Notes: generated by a model not told the origin, from the letters alone. DNA of 64,000 bases from Polyangiaceae bacterium (GCA_025936115.1 JAICTZ010000009.1:1-64000), one strand, 5' to 3'. Counted from the stretch's first letter, positions 26,468 to 36,733 are shown. Made by a program: numbers and translations.

Positions 26468-28356
26468 AACGCGGGTCCTGGCTCTTCGTCGTGGGGAGCG
26501 TGCTCGCCTGTTCGCCCGCGCCTCGTGACGGCGGCGTCGTCGTCAGTCAACAGGTCACGGTCGTCATCGCTTCCGGCCCCGACAAAGGCACGCAGCCGCC
26601 CGGCATCGACCTAGCCGACCCGCGCATCGCCGTCGCGGAGCGCGAGCTCAAACGCATGCTCGGTCACGCGCTCGTGTTCGAGCTCGATTCGGCGCTCGTG
26701 CCAAGCTTCGATCATTCCCTGCACCCGGTGTTCGTCGAAGCGCTCGAGCGCACCGTCACGCAGCTCCAGTACTTGAACGAGCAGTACCCAGACGCATTCA
26801 CCTTCGCCAAGGCGAACCTTGCGGGAGTGCGCTGGGCGTACGCGCCGACGCAATCGCCGCCGGACCCCACGCTCGACCGCACGAACGGCATCCTCGCCAT
26901 TTTGGTGTCTTCCGATCGCCCGAACCTGATCAAGAACGGCGAGGTCGTCGAGGCCCTGCTCGACGCGCTCGAGCTCGACCGCATGGAGCGTTACGCCGCG
27001 ATGAGCGGTGAGCGCGTGCCACTTTCCGAAGCGCGCGAGTACTTCACGTTCCAGAGTCACTATCATCGCCCGCGCCCGAACGCGCCGAAGCTGAGCTCGA
27101 ACGAGGTCGAGCTCGTGCGCATCGGCAACGTCCTCGCGCTTTACCCACGCCTCACCGACCCCGCCCTGCGCAAGGACGCCGACGAATGGCTCGCGATGAT
27201 GGGCTCGCACGTGCGCGACGCGTTCGCCTCGCAGAAGGACGTGGCCGCGGCCGAGCGCGCACAGAAGCTCCGACCGGTTTGGCTCGGCTGGCTCAATCGA
27301 GCCGGACCGGGGCTCGACGCCGGTGCTCGCGAGCGCATCGCCGAGCTCTTCTTCGAGCGTCGCTCCGCGGGCGCTTCGGACGCGTTCCGGCGCGGTTTCG
27401 ACACGCTCGGTTTTGCCGGGCCGCCACTCGACGCCTGGCTTTCGCACAGTGACGCCCGCGACGACGACTCACGCGATCGCGCCGAGCGGAGTGTCATCTG
27501 CCCCTACACGTTCAGCCGCGATCACAGCACGATTTCGGGTTACGGCTACTGCAACGGCAGCCTCTACGTCGATGTGTTCGACGGCACGGACGGGCCCAAG
27601 AGGCTCGCCGAGCTGCTCGTTCGCCGCAAGAACGAGCGCCTCACGGCGACGGCCGCTCTGCACGTCATGAGGCGTCGCGGAGTGCCCGCGTTGCTAGAGC
27701 TCCTTGGGGCGTTCGACGCAGACGAGCAAGCGTCACGCGCCGCGCTCTCCGCGCTCGCGGCTTATCCGCGCTTCGGCAGCGGCGGTTCGCTCGAAGTCGA
27801 CGAGGTTCCGCTCGATCCCGCCCCGCTCTTCGAGCGCATCCCCGCCTGGTGGAAGAGCCACCCTGCGAGACGGCCGCTCCTCCTGCTCGTGCTCGTGCAG
27901 CTCAGCGATCGCTACCGCGGCGTCGTCGCTTGGTCCAAGCTCCCGGAATACCTCGGCGGTCGGATCGACGCCGCGGAGCTCTCCGCCTTCCTCGATACGA
28001 GCCCGCGGGCGGTGTCCGCGCTGCTCAATCTCGCTGACTCGCTCAGCGCAGGCTGGCGCAGGTCGCCGGTGGTCATCCCCAAGCTAGAGCGCTGGCTCAA
28101 GAACGACGCTCAGAACCGCGGCGACGGGCCCGAGGCGTACTACGCGACCGAGCGCGTCGCCGACTTCCTGTGTCGCGCGGGCACGAAGGCCGATCTCGCC
28201 GAGCTCCAAACGTTCCTGAAGAAGCGCATCGAAGCCTTCCCCGAAGAAAGAAATAACTTGGAGAAGTTCGCCACGGACCGGCTGTCCGAGCTCTGTCCCA
28301 AGGTGCACGACCAAAAGCCTGCCGACAAACCCATTCTGTTCGGCGACGACGGCTAG
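26443..28356 (+). CDS. Large lipoprotein of unknown function
   Basis: A 637-residue protein starting at a GTG that overlaps the propeller gene by 25 bases. The signal peptide ends at lipobox VLAC. The mature part is helical, with HEAT-like stretches in the second half (LTATAALHVMRRRGVPALLELLGAF, ASRAALSALAAYPRF). A middle segment holds a short Cys/Gly-rich strip (VICPYTFSRDHSTISGYGYCNG). No family was recognised. Coupling to the propeller gene suggests a joint envelope function. FtsH follows after 131 bases. Confidence 0.75.
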   Translation: MDAARKALKRGSWLFVVGSVLACSPAPRDGGVVVSQQVTVVIASGPDKGTQPPGIDLADPRIAVAERELKRMLGHALVFELDSALVPSFDHSLHPVFVEALERTVTQLQYLNEQYPDAFTFAKANLAGVRWAYAPTQSPPDPTLDRTNGILAILVSSDRPNLIKNGEVVEALLDALELDRMERYAAMSGERVPLSEAREYFTFQSHYHRPRPNAPKLSSNEVELVRIGNVLALYPRLTDPALRKDADEWLAMMGSHVRDAFASQKDVAAAERAQKLRPVWLGWLNRAGPGLDAGARERIAELFFERRSAGASDAFRRGFDTLGFAGPPLDAWLSHSDARDDDSRDRAERSVICPYTFSRDHSTISGYGYCNGSLYVDVFDGTDGPKRLAELLVRRKNERLTATAALHVMRRRGVPALLELLGAFDADEQASRAALSALAAYPRFGSGGSLEVDEVPLDPAPLFERIPAWWKSHPARRPLLLLVLVQLSDRYRGVVAWSKLPEYLGGRIDAAELSAFLDTSPRAVSALLNLADSLSAGWRRSPVVIPKLERWLKNDAQNRGDGPEAYYATERVADFLCRAGTKADLAELQTFLKKRIEAFPEERNNLEKFATDRLSELCPKVHDQKPADKPILFGDDG

Positions 28357-28487
28357 GGCTCTGCGAGCTCGTCCAGGCGCCCATTTGCCTCGGACGACCC
28401 GCGCGCGCCCGGTGGTAGCCTGCGTGCGCCGCGCGGTCTTTCCGCGGAAGCAGGCGACGAAGCGAAGATGACGAGTGGAGTCGAGCG

Positions 28488-30479
28488 ATGAGATCACAAG
28501 ATGCGGAGACAACGTCGGACTCGGTGCGCAAGCGCCCCGCCAGCGAAACGCCGCCACCCGACAAGCCGCCGCCGCCACGACCCTGGCGGACGGAGGGGCT
28601 GCCGCAAGGTCAGGCGCCGAAGCCGAAGCCGCCGTGGCAAAGGGTCGGGGTATGGCTCTTGGCATACCTGGTGCTGTTCGGCGCCTTGCAGGTGCAGGAT
28701 CGGCTCTCCGGGCCGCAGGTCGTCGCTTACACCGAATTCCAGCGCCAGGTCACGGCCAAGAACGTGACGGAGGTGTTCGCGCGCGGTGATTCGATCGAGG
28801 GGCAGCTGAAGAAGCCGGCGCCGCTGCCGAGCGACAAGCCTGGCACGTATCGGCAGTTCACCACCGAGAGGCCGACCTTCGCCAAAGACGATCTCTTGGC
28901 CGAGCTCGCGGCGAGCGGGGCCACGGTGCGTGCGACGCCCGTCGTTCAGCAGCGCGGCTTCTTGATGAATCTGCTCGTGTCGCTCGCGCCGATCCTCTTG
29001 CTGGTCGCCTTCTGGACCTGGATGTTCAGGCGCCAGCAAAGCGCGCTCGGTGGTGGTCTGCTCGGCAAAAGGCAGAACCGCGTGGATCCCGATACGGTCC
29101 GCGTCACGTTCGAGGACGTCGCGGGCATCGACGAGGTGGAAGCAGAGATCAACGAGATCGTCGATTTTTTGAAGAGTCCCGACAAGTATCGCCGTCTCGG
29201 AGCGCGCGCGCCCAAGGGCGTGCTGCTGGCAGGCGCGCCGGGCACGGGCAAGACGCTGCTCGCGCGCGCGACGGCCGGTGAGGCACAGGTTCCCTTCTTC
29301 AGCGCGAGCGCCTCGGAGTTCATCGAGATGATCGTCGGCGTGGGCGCGAGCCGCGTGCGAGAGCTCTTTGCCGAGGCGCGCAAGGTCGCTCCGGCCATCA
29401 TCTTCATCGACGAGATCGATACCATCGGACGCTCGCGCGGGGGGGCACGCTCCGTCGGAGGTCACGACGAACGCGAGCAAACGCTCAATCAGATCCTGAC
29501 GGAGATGGACGGCTTCTCGGGTAGCGAAGGTGTCGTCGTGCTCGCCGCCACGAATCGGCCGGACGTGCTCGATCCGGCGCTCTTGCGCCCCGGCCGCTTC
29601 GACCGGCAAATCATGGTGCATCCGCCGGATCACAAGGGCCGCGTCGAAATCCTCAAAGTCCACGCGCGCAAGGTTCCGCTCGCGAGCGACGTCGACCTCG
29701 AGGCGCTCGCGTCGGCGACGCCCGGCATGACGGGCGCCGATCTCGCAAACCTCGTCAACGAGGCCGCTCTGCTCGCCGCGCGCAGGCAGCACGACGCGGT
29801 TCATCAAAGCGAGCTATTCGACTCGCTCGAGAAGGTGCAGCTCGGCACGGCTCGCAATGTCGTGATCCCCGAGGCCGAGCGCCGCCGCACCGCGTACCAT
29901 GAAGCAGGGCACGCGCTCCTCGGCATGATTCAGCCGGGTGCCGACCCCGTGCGCAAGGTTTCGATCGTCCCGCGCGGGCGCGCACTCGGAGTGACCCTCT
30001 CCACGCCGGAGTCGGATCGTTATGGCTATGACGCGAATTACCTGCGCGGACGCATCATCGGCGCGCTCGGCGGCATGGCTGCCGAGCAGGAGGTCTTCAA
30101 CGTCGTGACGACGGGCTCGGAGAGCGATCTCGAAACGGTGAGTCGCATCGCGCGCTCGATGGTCGGGCGCTGGGGCATGTCGGAGCGCGTGGGCCGACGT
30201 TCGGTGTTGCCCTCGGACGGAGAGCCCCGCATGGCCGGTGTTTCCGATGGCCTGCTCGACATGGTCGACGAGGAAGTGCGGAAAATTACCGACGACTGTT
30301 ACGCGGAGGCGCGCCGCCTGCTGCGCGAAAACCGCGCCAAGCTCGACGCTATCGTTGCCGCGCTGCTCGCTCGCGAGAGCCTCGACGAGGCGGAGATCTA
30401 CGCGTCGGTGGGCATTGCGCGTCCTGCCGCTCGCCCTTCAGCGGGACTCGTGCCCGCCGCAGCTTCGACCGCATCGTGA
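28488..30479 (+). CDS. ftsH: ATP-dependent zinc metalloprotease FtsH
   Basis: A 663-residue membrane protease that unfolds and degrades membrane and soluble proteins. After a Pro-rich N-terminal 50 residues come a transmembrane helix ([15 protein letters not shown]), an external domain, and a second helix ([19 protein letters not shown]). The AAA domain has [10 protein letters not shown] (Walker A), [12 protein letters not shown] (Walker B) and the second region of homology [20 protein letters not shown]. The zinc site is HEAGH in [12 protein letters not shown]. Length is normal. The unusually long Pro/Lys-rich start is the only oddity. Confidence 0.97.
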   Translation: MRSQDAETTSDSVRKRPASETPPPDKPPPPRPWRTEGLPQGQAPKPKPPWQRVGVWLLAYLVLFGALQVQDRLSGPQVVAYTEFQRQVTAKNVTEVFARGDSIEGQLKKPAPLPSDKPGTYRQFTTERPTFAKDDLLAELAASGATVRATPVVQQRGFLMNLLVSLAPILLLVAFWTWMFRRQQSALGGGLLGKRQNRVDPDTVRVTFEDVAGIDEVEAEINEIVDFLKSPDKYRRLGARAPKGVLLAGAPGTGKTLLARATAGEAQVPFFSASASEFIEMIVGVGASRVRELFAEARKVAPAIIFIDEIDTIGRSRGGARSVGGHDEREQTLNQILTEMDGFSGSEGVVVLAATNRPDVLDPALLRPGRFDRQIMVHPPDHKGRVEILKVHARKVPLASDVDLEALASATPGMTGADLANLVNEAALLAARRQHDAVHQSELFDSLEKVQLGTARNVVIPEAERRRTAYHEAGHALLGMIQPGADPVRKVSIVPRGRALGVTLSTPESDRYGYDANYLRGRIIGALGGMAAEQEVFNVVTTGSESDLETVSRIARSMVGRWGMSERVGRRSVLPSDGEPRMAGVSDGLLDMVDEEVRKITDDCYAEARRLLRENRAKLDAIVAALLARESLDEAEIYASVGIARPAARPSAGLVPAAASTAS

Positions 30480-30725
30480 GCGCGAACGACCCACTCGACA
30501 CGCCGGGGCGTGCGATGATCGATGGACTCTGACGCTCCGATGACTGGGTGCGTCGGTGGGTCATTTCGACTCGCGCAGGCTGCCGCGAAGGTAAATGGCA
30601 GGAGCTCGCTGGTTTTCTGAAACTGAGCGTGATTTCTTTCGGACGGCTCACCGACGCGCCAAGGCGACGACGCTGCCAGCATTTTGGAGTCGCCGTTGCG
30701 ACTCTTTTGGATGCAGCATGAGGCC

Positions 30726-31817
30726 ATGGCGTTCCTTCGCACCTTCGCCCACGGCGTGGCGGTGCGCGCGCTGCTCGCGATTCTACTAACGAGCGCGGCG
30801 ACTACCGTCTCTTCATCGGCGCACGCAGAGGGTGCGTCGCCATCCGTCGCCGCCAAGTCGAAAGCGAAGCGCGCTTTCGAGCGCGGCGAAAAGCTCTACA
30901 AAAGCGGCAAATTCGAGGAAGCGGCCGCGGCGTTTCAAGAGTCGTACGACGAGGTACCCGATCCGAAGGCATTGATGCTGGTGGCGCGCATCCAGCGCGA
31001 CAACGGCGAGCTCTTGAAGGCGCGCGCCACGTATCAGCAAGCGCAGGAGGTCGCCCAAGCCGCCGAGGCAAACGGTCAAGGCAGCCGCGCGACGCTCGAC
31101 GAGATCAAGAACGAGGTTCGCGATATCGACGGCGTGCTCGGCTTCATCAGCATCGAGCTCTCGCACGCTCCGCCCGGCACGCGCGTGAGCATCGACGGCA
31201 GCGACGTGACACGTGAGCTCGGCAAGCCGATTCGCGCCGAGCCTGGGCCGCTGGTCGTCAGCGCCATCACTCCGGACGGCGTGGAGAAGAGCGAGAACGC
31301 GATGGTGAAAGCGGGGCAGAGCTCGTCAGTGACGCTCTCGTTCGCTTGGAGCGGCAAGTCCGACGCAGCGCTCGCCGAGGCCCCCGAGGACGAAGGCGAG
31401 GCGCCGCCACCGCCGCCCAAGAAACAGCCAGAGCCCGACTCGAAGCAACCTCTGAACACCACAAGAACGCTGGCTTGGGTGGCGGGCGGCGTCGGAGTGG
31501 TCGGGCTCAGCACCTTCGCAGTTTTTGGAGCGCTGAGCGCGTCCAAGTTCAAACATCTCGCAGGCGATTGTCCCGACAACCACTGTGATCCGAGCCTCGA
31601 GAACGACAAGAACACCGGAAAGACGTTCCAGACCGTGGCCAACGTCGGACTGGTCGTGGGCGCGGTGGGGCTCGGAGCGGCTATCACGTTGTTCGCGCTC
31701 GGCGGCGCGCGTGACGCGACGCACGGCGATAACCACGCGGCGCGCCGCAAAAAACCGGCACAGGCGAAGCTCGAGCTCGGGCTTGGTCGCGTCGCCTTCA
31801 GCGGGAGTTTCCAATGA
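30726..31817 (+). CDS. Secreted TPR protein with PEGA-like domain and C-terminal membrane segments
   Basis: About 363 residues from the ATG at 30726 (GAGG just upstream), which gives a signal peptide ending SAHA. Residues about 45-130 form TPR-like helices (KAKRAFERGEKLYKSGKFEEAAAAFQESYDE, ALMLVARIQRDNG). Residues about 140-210 resemble a PEGA-type beta domain (VSIDGSDVTRELG...PLVVSAITPDG). A Pro-rich strip precedes two hydrophobic segments (TLAWVAGGVGVVGLSTFAVFGAL and VANVGLVVGAVGLGAAITLFAL). This layout is frequent in myxobacteria and is of unknown role. It overlaps the next gene by four bases. Confidence 0.75.
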   Translation: MAFLRTFAHGVAVRALLAILLTSAATTVSSSAHAEGASPSVAAKSKAKRAFERGEKLYKSGKFEEAAAAFQESYDEVPDPKALMLVARIQRDNGELLKARATYQQAQEVAQAAEANGQGSRATLDEIKNEVRDIDGVLGFISIELSHAPPGTRVSIDGSDVTRELGKPIRAEPGPLVVSAITPDGVEKSENAMVKAGQSSSVTLSFAWSGKSDAALAEAPEDEGEAPPPPPKKQPEPDSKQPLNTTRTLAWVAGGVGVVGLSTFAVFGALSASKFKHLAGDCPDNHCDPSLENDKNTGKTFQTVANVGLVVGAVGLGAAITLFALGGARDATHGDNHAARRKKPAQAKLELGLGRVAFSGSFQ

Positions 31818-32536
31818 TCACTTCGCGAAATGTGGTGACGCTCGGGCTATTGCTCGTCGTCGCAGGCTCGTGCACGAAAGACTTCGATCGGTTCGACTTC
31901 GACGGTCAGCCCGACACCGGCGGCACCGGCGGCACCGGCGCGAGGGGCGGCACCGGCGGCAGCGTGGGCGGTACGGGAGCGCAGGGAACGACGACGCGCA
32001 ACACCGGAGGCACATCGACGTCTACGACGGGCAAGGGGGGCACCGGCGGCACCACGACGGGCACGAGTGGCGGCAGCGGCGGCAAGCTCAGCGGCGGCGC
32101 GGGCACGGCCGTGCACGACAACGGCGGACGCTCTGGCCCAGGCGAGCCTGCGATGAGCGCCGGACGCCCCGGCAACGGCGGACCCTCTGGTGACGGCGGG
32201 CGCGGGATGGGCGCCGGCGGTGTCGGCGCGAGCGGAATGAGCGGAGTGGGCGGCATCGCCGGCAAAGGTAAGGGCGGAAGCCCGCAGGGCGGCGCGGTCG
32301 GTGCCTCGGGCGCTCCGGGCTGCCCGAAGGATCAGGTCGACTGCGGCGCGGGCTGCGTGCCGATGACGACGCCCGAACACTGTGGCAGCTGTGACAACGT
32401 GTGCACTGACGGCTTCACGTGCGTCGGCGCAACCTGCGTCTGCACTGGCGACACCGGCTGCGTCGCGCCTGGCGCGAACGGCGAAGCCGGCCAAGCCGGA
32501 GCGACGGGTGCCGGCGGCGCCGCCTCGAGCGGCTAG
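31814..32536 (+). CDS. Gly/Thr-rich lipoprotein with Cys-rich C-terminal module
   Basis: A 240-residue lipoprotein, lipobox VAGSC, whose ATG overlaps the TPR gene stop. About 140 residues of Gly/Ser/Thr/Ala spacer follow. Residues about 170-215 form a Cys-rich module (CPKDQVDCGAGCVPMTTPEHCGSC, VCTDGFTCVGATCVCTG) like small surface-binding modules in other secreted myxobacterial proteins. A short Gly/Ala tail ends the protein. It is probably surface exposed and made together with the TPR protein. Confidence 0.75.
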   Translation: MITSRNVVTLGLLLVVAGSCTKDFDRFDFDGQPDTGGTGGTGARGGTGGSVGGTGAQGTTTRNTGGTSTSTTGKGGTGGTTTGTSGGSGGKLSGGAGTAVHDNGGRSGPGEPAMSAGRPGNGGPSGDGGRGMGAGGVGASGMSGVGGIAGKGKGGSPQGGAVGASGAPGCPKDQVDCGAGCVPMTTPEHCGSCDNVCTDGFTCVGATCVCTGDTGCVAPGANGEAGQAGATGAGGAASSG

Positions 32537-32614
32537 ACACCGTACGGTCGCGCCGGATGCTTCGGTCGCGCATCAGAAAACCGGACGCGCCGCGAGGCCC
32601 CGAACCGAGGGTTG

Positions 32615-33034
32615 TCAGCGCGTGGGCCGCGCCGGCGCGCGGCCGGCGGTCACGTCGAGCGCGTACTCGAAGGCTTCTCGTTCGTCGTTGAAAGCGCGGA
32701 TGGGCGAGCTGATGCGCTCTTGGTTCCAGCGGAAGAACTGGACCTTCACGACGGGGGTGTTGTTGAGACTGATGAATTCCCGCCAATCGGCCGTGAGGAG
32801 TGGAAGATAGCGGCCCATGGCTTGCTCGAACTCGGGATCGTTTCTGAGCTTGCCGCGCCGGCCGTCCCACACCAAAACCAGCCTGGGGCGCTCGAGGCCC
32901 TCGAACTTCTTCAGGAGCCAGTCGTGCGCCTGGCCCAACGCTCGAACGTCGGGATAGGCGTCACTGACGCGGGTGACGCGCAAGATGTCGCGAGAGACGT
33001 GGCGAGCGAGTGTGAAGTGCTCACACTCGCCCAT
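32615..33034 (-). CDS. Hypothetical protein, faintly STAS/SpoIIAA-like
   Basis: About 139 residues from the ATG at 33034 (MGECEHFTLARHVSRDILRV). The body has a pattern of alternating strands and helices (RPRLVLVWDGRRG, EFISLNNTPVVKVQFFRW) and ends FNDEREAFEYALDV, reminiscent of SpoIIAA-like proteins, but the match is weak. No signal peptide. It lies 62 bases after the GST gene on the same strand. Confidence 0.5.
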   Translation of the reverse strand: MGECEHFTLARHVSRDILRVTRVSDAYPDVRALGQAHDWLLKKFEGLERPRLVLVWDGRRGKLRNDPEFEQAMGRYLPLLTADWREFISLNNTPVVKVQFFRWNQERISSPIRAFNDEREAFEYALDVTAGRAPARPTR

Positions 33035-33096
33035 GCTCTGCCACGTGAGAGCCGAGGGGAGCTCCGCGGATGAGCGCTTCGGTGCGGAGCCTCGCG

Positions 33097-33798
33097 TCAC
33101 CGTGCCTCGTGGCCCGACCGCTCGTCCCACAGCGGCACGAACTGTCCGTCTCGCAGCGAGGCCGCGTAACCGTCGTGCATGGCGTGCACGGCGTTCCACG
33201 TCTTGAGCTCGCGCATGTTGCTCATCCAACGTGCGACGTTCGGCAGCGGCGCAAGACCGGCCTGAACCAAGTCGAGCTGCCCCACGATGGGTGCGCCGAA
33301 GAAATCAGCGAGCGTGAGCTCGTCGCCGCAGAGAAACGGCCGGTTACCGAGCCAGTGCTGGTCGAGGAGCTCCAGGTATTGCCGCGTGCGCTCGCGTCCC
33401 CACGCGATGGTCGCGCGGTTGGCTTCCTCGGGTTCATGGCGGTGATGCGCGTAGAGCTGCGGGTAGATGAAGCTATACCCCATCACTCGGTAAAGACTGG
33501 TATTGAGCCAATCCATGGCTTCGTGAATCTTGGCGCGGCGCTTGAGGTCGCGGGGGTACGTCTTCGATTCGTACTTGTCCGCAAGGTATTTCAGGATGGC
33601 CGAGCTTTCGGTCAACCTCAGGTCCCCGTCCTCCAGCACTGGAACGAAGGAGCACGGATTGATCTGCTTGAACTTCTCCGACAGGTGGGCACCGGCGAGA
33701 AGGTCGACGTCGACTTTTTCGAATGCGACGCCTTCCTCGGCGCAGAACAGCAAGACGACCCTGCTCGTGGGAGAACCGTCAAATGTGTAAAGCCTCAT
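33097..33798 (-). CDS. Glutathione S-transferase
   Basis: About 233 residues from the ATG at 33798 (MRLYTFDGSPTSRVVLLFCAEEG). The thioredoxin-like domain shows PTSRVV at the active-site turn, the cis-Pro in CSFVPVLEDGD, and TESSAILKYLADKY, which binds the gamma-glutamyl part of glutathione. The all-helical C-terminal domain has the N-capping motif in LTLADFF. It conjugates or reduces electrophiles with glutathione; the substrate is unknown. Confidence 0.92.
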   Translation of the reverse strand: MRLYTFDGSPTSRVVLLFCAEEGVAFEKVDVDLLAGAHLSEKFKQINPCSFVPVLEDGDLRLTESSAILKYLADKYESKTYPRDLKRRAKIHEAMDWLNTSLYRVMGYSFIYPQLYAHHRHEPEEANRATIAWGRERTRQYLELLDQHWLGNRPFLCGDELTLADFFGAPIVGQLDLVQAGLAPLPNVARWMSNMRELKTWNAVHAMHDGYAASLRDGQFVPLWDERSGHEAR

Positions 33799-34509
33799 GG
33801 CGTTTCGAGATCCGCTCGCTCCCCAATGTACAAGGTTGCCCTGGATCATGTACGGCACACGGGGGGAACATTTCAGGGGTTCAGCGCCAACCACCCCTCC
33901 CCTCATTCACCGCCATCTGGTTACGCGGCCTGACACGCGGCGTGCGATGCGACTCACGTCACGCGCACGGAGCCGAGCGCCCACGGTTGTTACCGGAATA
34001 TCGATGTCGAGCGTCAGCGGTGACGTTCCGACGACGATCCCACTTCGTAGCGTCGTGTCGAAGTTGGCCGGCGATGCGCTGGTTCCCTTTCGGGCAACCG
34101 GCGCCGCGCCGACGGCGACCCCGCTCTTCACCCGTGAGCTTGCCCGATACGGTGGGAGCGATCAGGTCGATTTTGCTGCCAGGCAAGCTCGCCGCTGTTT
34201 CGTTCAGCCTGCTTCGCGTTACCTGGCCTGGAGAACAGCGGGGCCGTCATTGTGCAGAATTGATGCAACGCCGCCGCACTTGCCCCGAACGACTGATGTG
34301 GAACACGAACGCGCGGACAGGCTTCGCCAAAAAAGCAGTGGCAAGTCGGGCGCGGATCCATCTGGCTTTTTTTGCGCACGCGCGCGCACAGATGCCGCTT
34401 GTCTCGCCTGTGCGTAAAACCTACTCTCGTCTACAGTGGCCCTAGCGATTCAGCGGCAGGCACTGTCCGCTGCGTTTTTGCTTTGCGGGTCAAGAGCAGG
34501 CGAGAACCT
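33799..34509. other. Intergenic stretch, no supported gene
   Basis: About 700 bases between GST and the third GH43 gene. Open frames on both strands are present; a minus-strand frame at 33907-34131 has a reasonable composition (FDTTLRSGIVVGTSPLTLDIDIPVTT) but no ribosome site or family. The part next to 34510 should hold the GH43 promoter. Confidence 0.5.
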
Positions 34510-36411
34510 ATGCAGACGTGCTCCTTTAGCGAGAAGACCCCGCTCCCCGTGCGCTCCGAGGCGCGCCCACCCAAAGCCACATGGCTGAGGCTGAAGACGG
34601 CCCTCGCGGGACTGTCGCTCGGATGCGTCACTTTTTCGCCATCGCCTTGCCGGGCAGACAACCCGATCGTCCAGACGAGCTACACGGCTGATCCTGCGCC
34701 GGTCGTGTACGGAGACACGTTGTATCTGTACACCTCGCATGACGAGGACATGACCGTGAGCAATTTTTACACCATGAACGATTGGAGGCTTTACTCCACC
34801 GTCGACATGGTCAATTGGACGGATCACGGCTCCCCCGGCGGTTACAAGACGTTCAAGTGGGGCACGGACAACGCCTGGGCTCCACAAGGCATTTCCCGCA
34901 ACGGCAAATATTATCTATTCGTCCCTTTGAACAACAACACAGGCGCGAAGATCGGCGTCGGCGTGGCGGACACGCCCGTTGGGCCGTTCATGGACCCGCT
35001 CGGCAAGGCGCTCGCCGCGAGCGGCTCGGGTAACATCGATCCGACCGTGTTCATCGACGATGACGGCCAAGCGTACATGTACTGGGGCAACGCCACCCTG
35101 CGGTACGTGAAGCTCAACTCCGACATGATCAGCTACTCGGGCAGCGTCACCAACGTGTCCCTGAGTGGCTTCGTCGAAGGGCCGTGGTTCTACAAGCGCC
35201 AGTCCACCTATTACATGGTCTACGCTGCGAGCGGCGGCACCGAAAAGCTCAGCTACGCGACCAGCAATAGCCCGACCGGACCCTGGACGACGCGTGGAGA
35301 CATCATGGGCTCGGGGTCAACGTATACGAACCACCCTGGCGTCATCGACTACAAGGGTCACTCCTACTTCTTTTATCACAATTCCGCGCTCCCGGGCGGC
35401 AGCGACTTCAAGCGCTCAGTGTGCGTCGAAGAGTTCACCTACGGCGCCGACGGCAGCATTCCGAAGCTCACGATGAGCACGCAGGGTCCGCCCAGCCTCG
35501 CCAACGTGAACCCGTTCCAGCAGGTCGAGGCAGAGACCATCGCGTTCTCTGCCGGACTCAAGACCGAGGTGTGCAGCGACACCGGCGGCGGAATGAACGT
35601 GAGCTCGATCAGCAACGGCGACTACATCAAGGTCAAGGACGTCGACTTCCTCGACGGCGTCACGTCCTTCGACGCGCGTGTGTCGTCCGCCGGCAGCAAC
35701 GCCAAAATCGAGCTGCATCTCGATAGCCAGTCCGGCACACTGCTCGGCACGTGCGATGTGTCAGGCGCGTCTGCCTGGACTACCAAAACGTGCACGGTCA
35801 GCGGCGGCAGCGGCAAGCACGACCTCTTTCTGAAGTTCGTCGGCGGTAGCGGCGACCTCTTCAAGTTCAACTGGTGGAAGTTCGGCGGGCCCAACACCGG
35901 GGGCACCGGCGGCGCGAGCGGAATGGGTGGCGCGGCCGGCGGCATGGGCGCCGGCGCCGGCGGCATCGCTGGTCACGCTGGTGGCGGCGCGGGTCGCGAC
36001 CCGCAGGGCATGGGCGGTCGGCAAGGCAGCGCGGGGTCGGACGGCGGGCACCTCGCAGTCGATGGTGGACGAGGCGGTGACACCGGAGGGCGCTCGGCGA
36101 GCGCGGGTACCACGAGCGCCAGTGGCGGCAGCGGAGCGAGCGGCGGAAGCTTGGCGGCAGGCAGCGGCGGCAGCGCGACCGGTGCCAGCGGCGGCGCCGG
36201 CGGACTTGCGGGGCGCAGCGCTCTCGGATCGGGGGGCGCGCTTTCGGTTGCGGGCTCGGCAAGCGGCGCGGCAGGGGACACGACACCCGCGGATAACGGC
36301 TCTTGCGGTTGTCGCGAGGGAGGCCGCGGCGGCGACGGCGGACTCGCGAAAACAGCATGGCTCCTCGCGGCCTGCGTGCTGCTCGTCCGTCGGCGATTAG
36401 CGGGGTCGTGA
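34510..36411 (+). CDS. GH43-CBM6 glycosidase with MYXO-CTERM-like tail (paralogue)
   Basis: About 633 residues from the ATG at 34510, which avoids an implausible N-terminal extension. The signal peptide ends near CRADNP. GH43 acidic residues are in TADPAPVVYG, NIDPTVFIDDDGQ and FVEGPWFYK. A CBM6-like module starts QVEAETIAF and contains GDYIKVKDVDFLDG. A spacer of about 150 Gly/Ser/Ala residues and a tail CGCREGG, hydrophobic stretch, RRR follow. It is collinear with the protein at 10622-12604 and shares many identical stretches (CVEEF, SYFFYHN, SGDYIKVK-like). A likely target is arabinoxylan. Confidence 0.92.
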   Translation: MQTCSFSEKTPLPVRSEARPPKATWLRLKTALAGLSLGCVTFSPSPCRADNPIVQTSYTADPAPVVYGDTLYLYTSHDEDMTVSNFYTMNDWRLYSTVDMVNWTDHGSPGGYKTFKWGTDNAWAPQGISRNGKYYLFVPLNNNTGAKIGVGVADTPVGPFMDPLGKALAASGSGNIDPTVFIDDDGQAYMYWGNATLRYVKLNSDMISYSGSVTNVSLSGFVEGPWFYKRQSTYYMVYAASGGTEKLSYATSNSPTGPWTTRGDIMGSGSTYTNHPGVIDYKGHSYFFYHNSALPGGSDFKRSVCVEEFTYGADGSIPKLTMSTQGPPSLANVNPFQQVEAETIAFSAGLKTEVCSDTGGGMNVSSISNGDYIKVKDVDFLDGVTSFDARVSSAGSNAKIELHLDSQSGTLLGTCDVSGASAWTTKTCTVSGGSGKHDLFLKFVGGSGDLFKFNWWKFGGPNTGGTGGASGMGGAAGGMGAGAGGIAGHAGGGAGRDPQGMGGRQGSAGSDGGHLAVDGGRGGDTGGRSASAGTTSASGGSGASGGSLAAGSGGSATGASGGAGGLAGRSALGSGGALSVAGSASGAAGDTTPADNGSCGCREGGRGGDGGLAKTAWLLAACVLLVRRRLAGS

Positions 36412-36733
36412 AAATCGCGCCGGCCGCCGCCTGGAGCTCACGACGGAAGGTCGCCCCGCTCGTTCCCGCACCTTTTTGTCGCGGCCCCGCGACCACAAAA
36501 AAATCGACGCCGGCCATGGCGCGTCCGGAAATAAACTCCGGAGCGGCGTGTTGCACAGGGTATCAAAACCTCACCAACCCGACTCACTGGATGCGGATTG
36601 GCCTCCGCCGATTCGCATTGAGTGCGTAACCCGCACGCTGCGGCCACTCCACGTGGTGCGCGGCAAGCGCCCGCTCGACTCCCTCAGGTCGGCGGGCGCT
36701 TTTTTTCCATGACTCCGCTACTCACGGGGACGG
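36412..36733. other. Intergenic stretch with inverted repeat and terminator
   Basis: About 320 bases. An inverted repeat (TTTTTGTCGCGG with CCGCGACCACAAAAAAA, 36474-36501) lies near the GH43 stop. The strong terminator is at 36665-36707. The roughly 180 bases between could be 3' untranslated sequence or a small RNA. Confidence 0.5.
36665..36707 (+). terminator. Rho-independent terminator
   Basis: A 10-bp perfect stem (AAGCGCCCGC with GCGGGCGCTT) with a 17-base loop, followed by seven T. It lies 254 bases past the GH43 stop and is the clearest intrinsic terminator of the window. It probably ends the GH43 transcript. Confidence 0.85.

Noticed and set aside
36474..36501. Inverted repeat after GH43 as a terminator
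   Set aside because: T-runs lie before and A-runs after the stem on both strands, the wrong order for termination.
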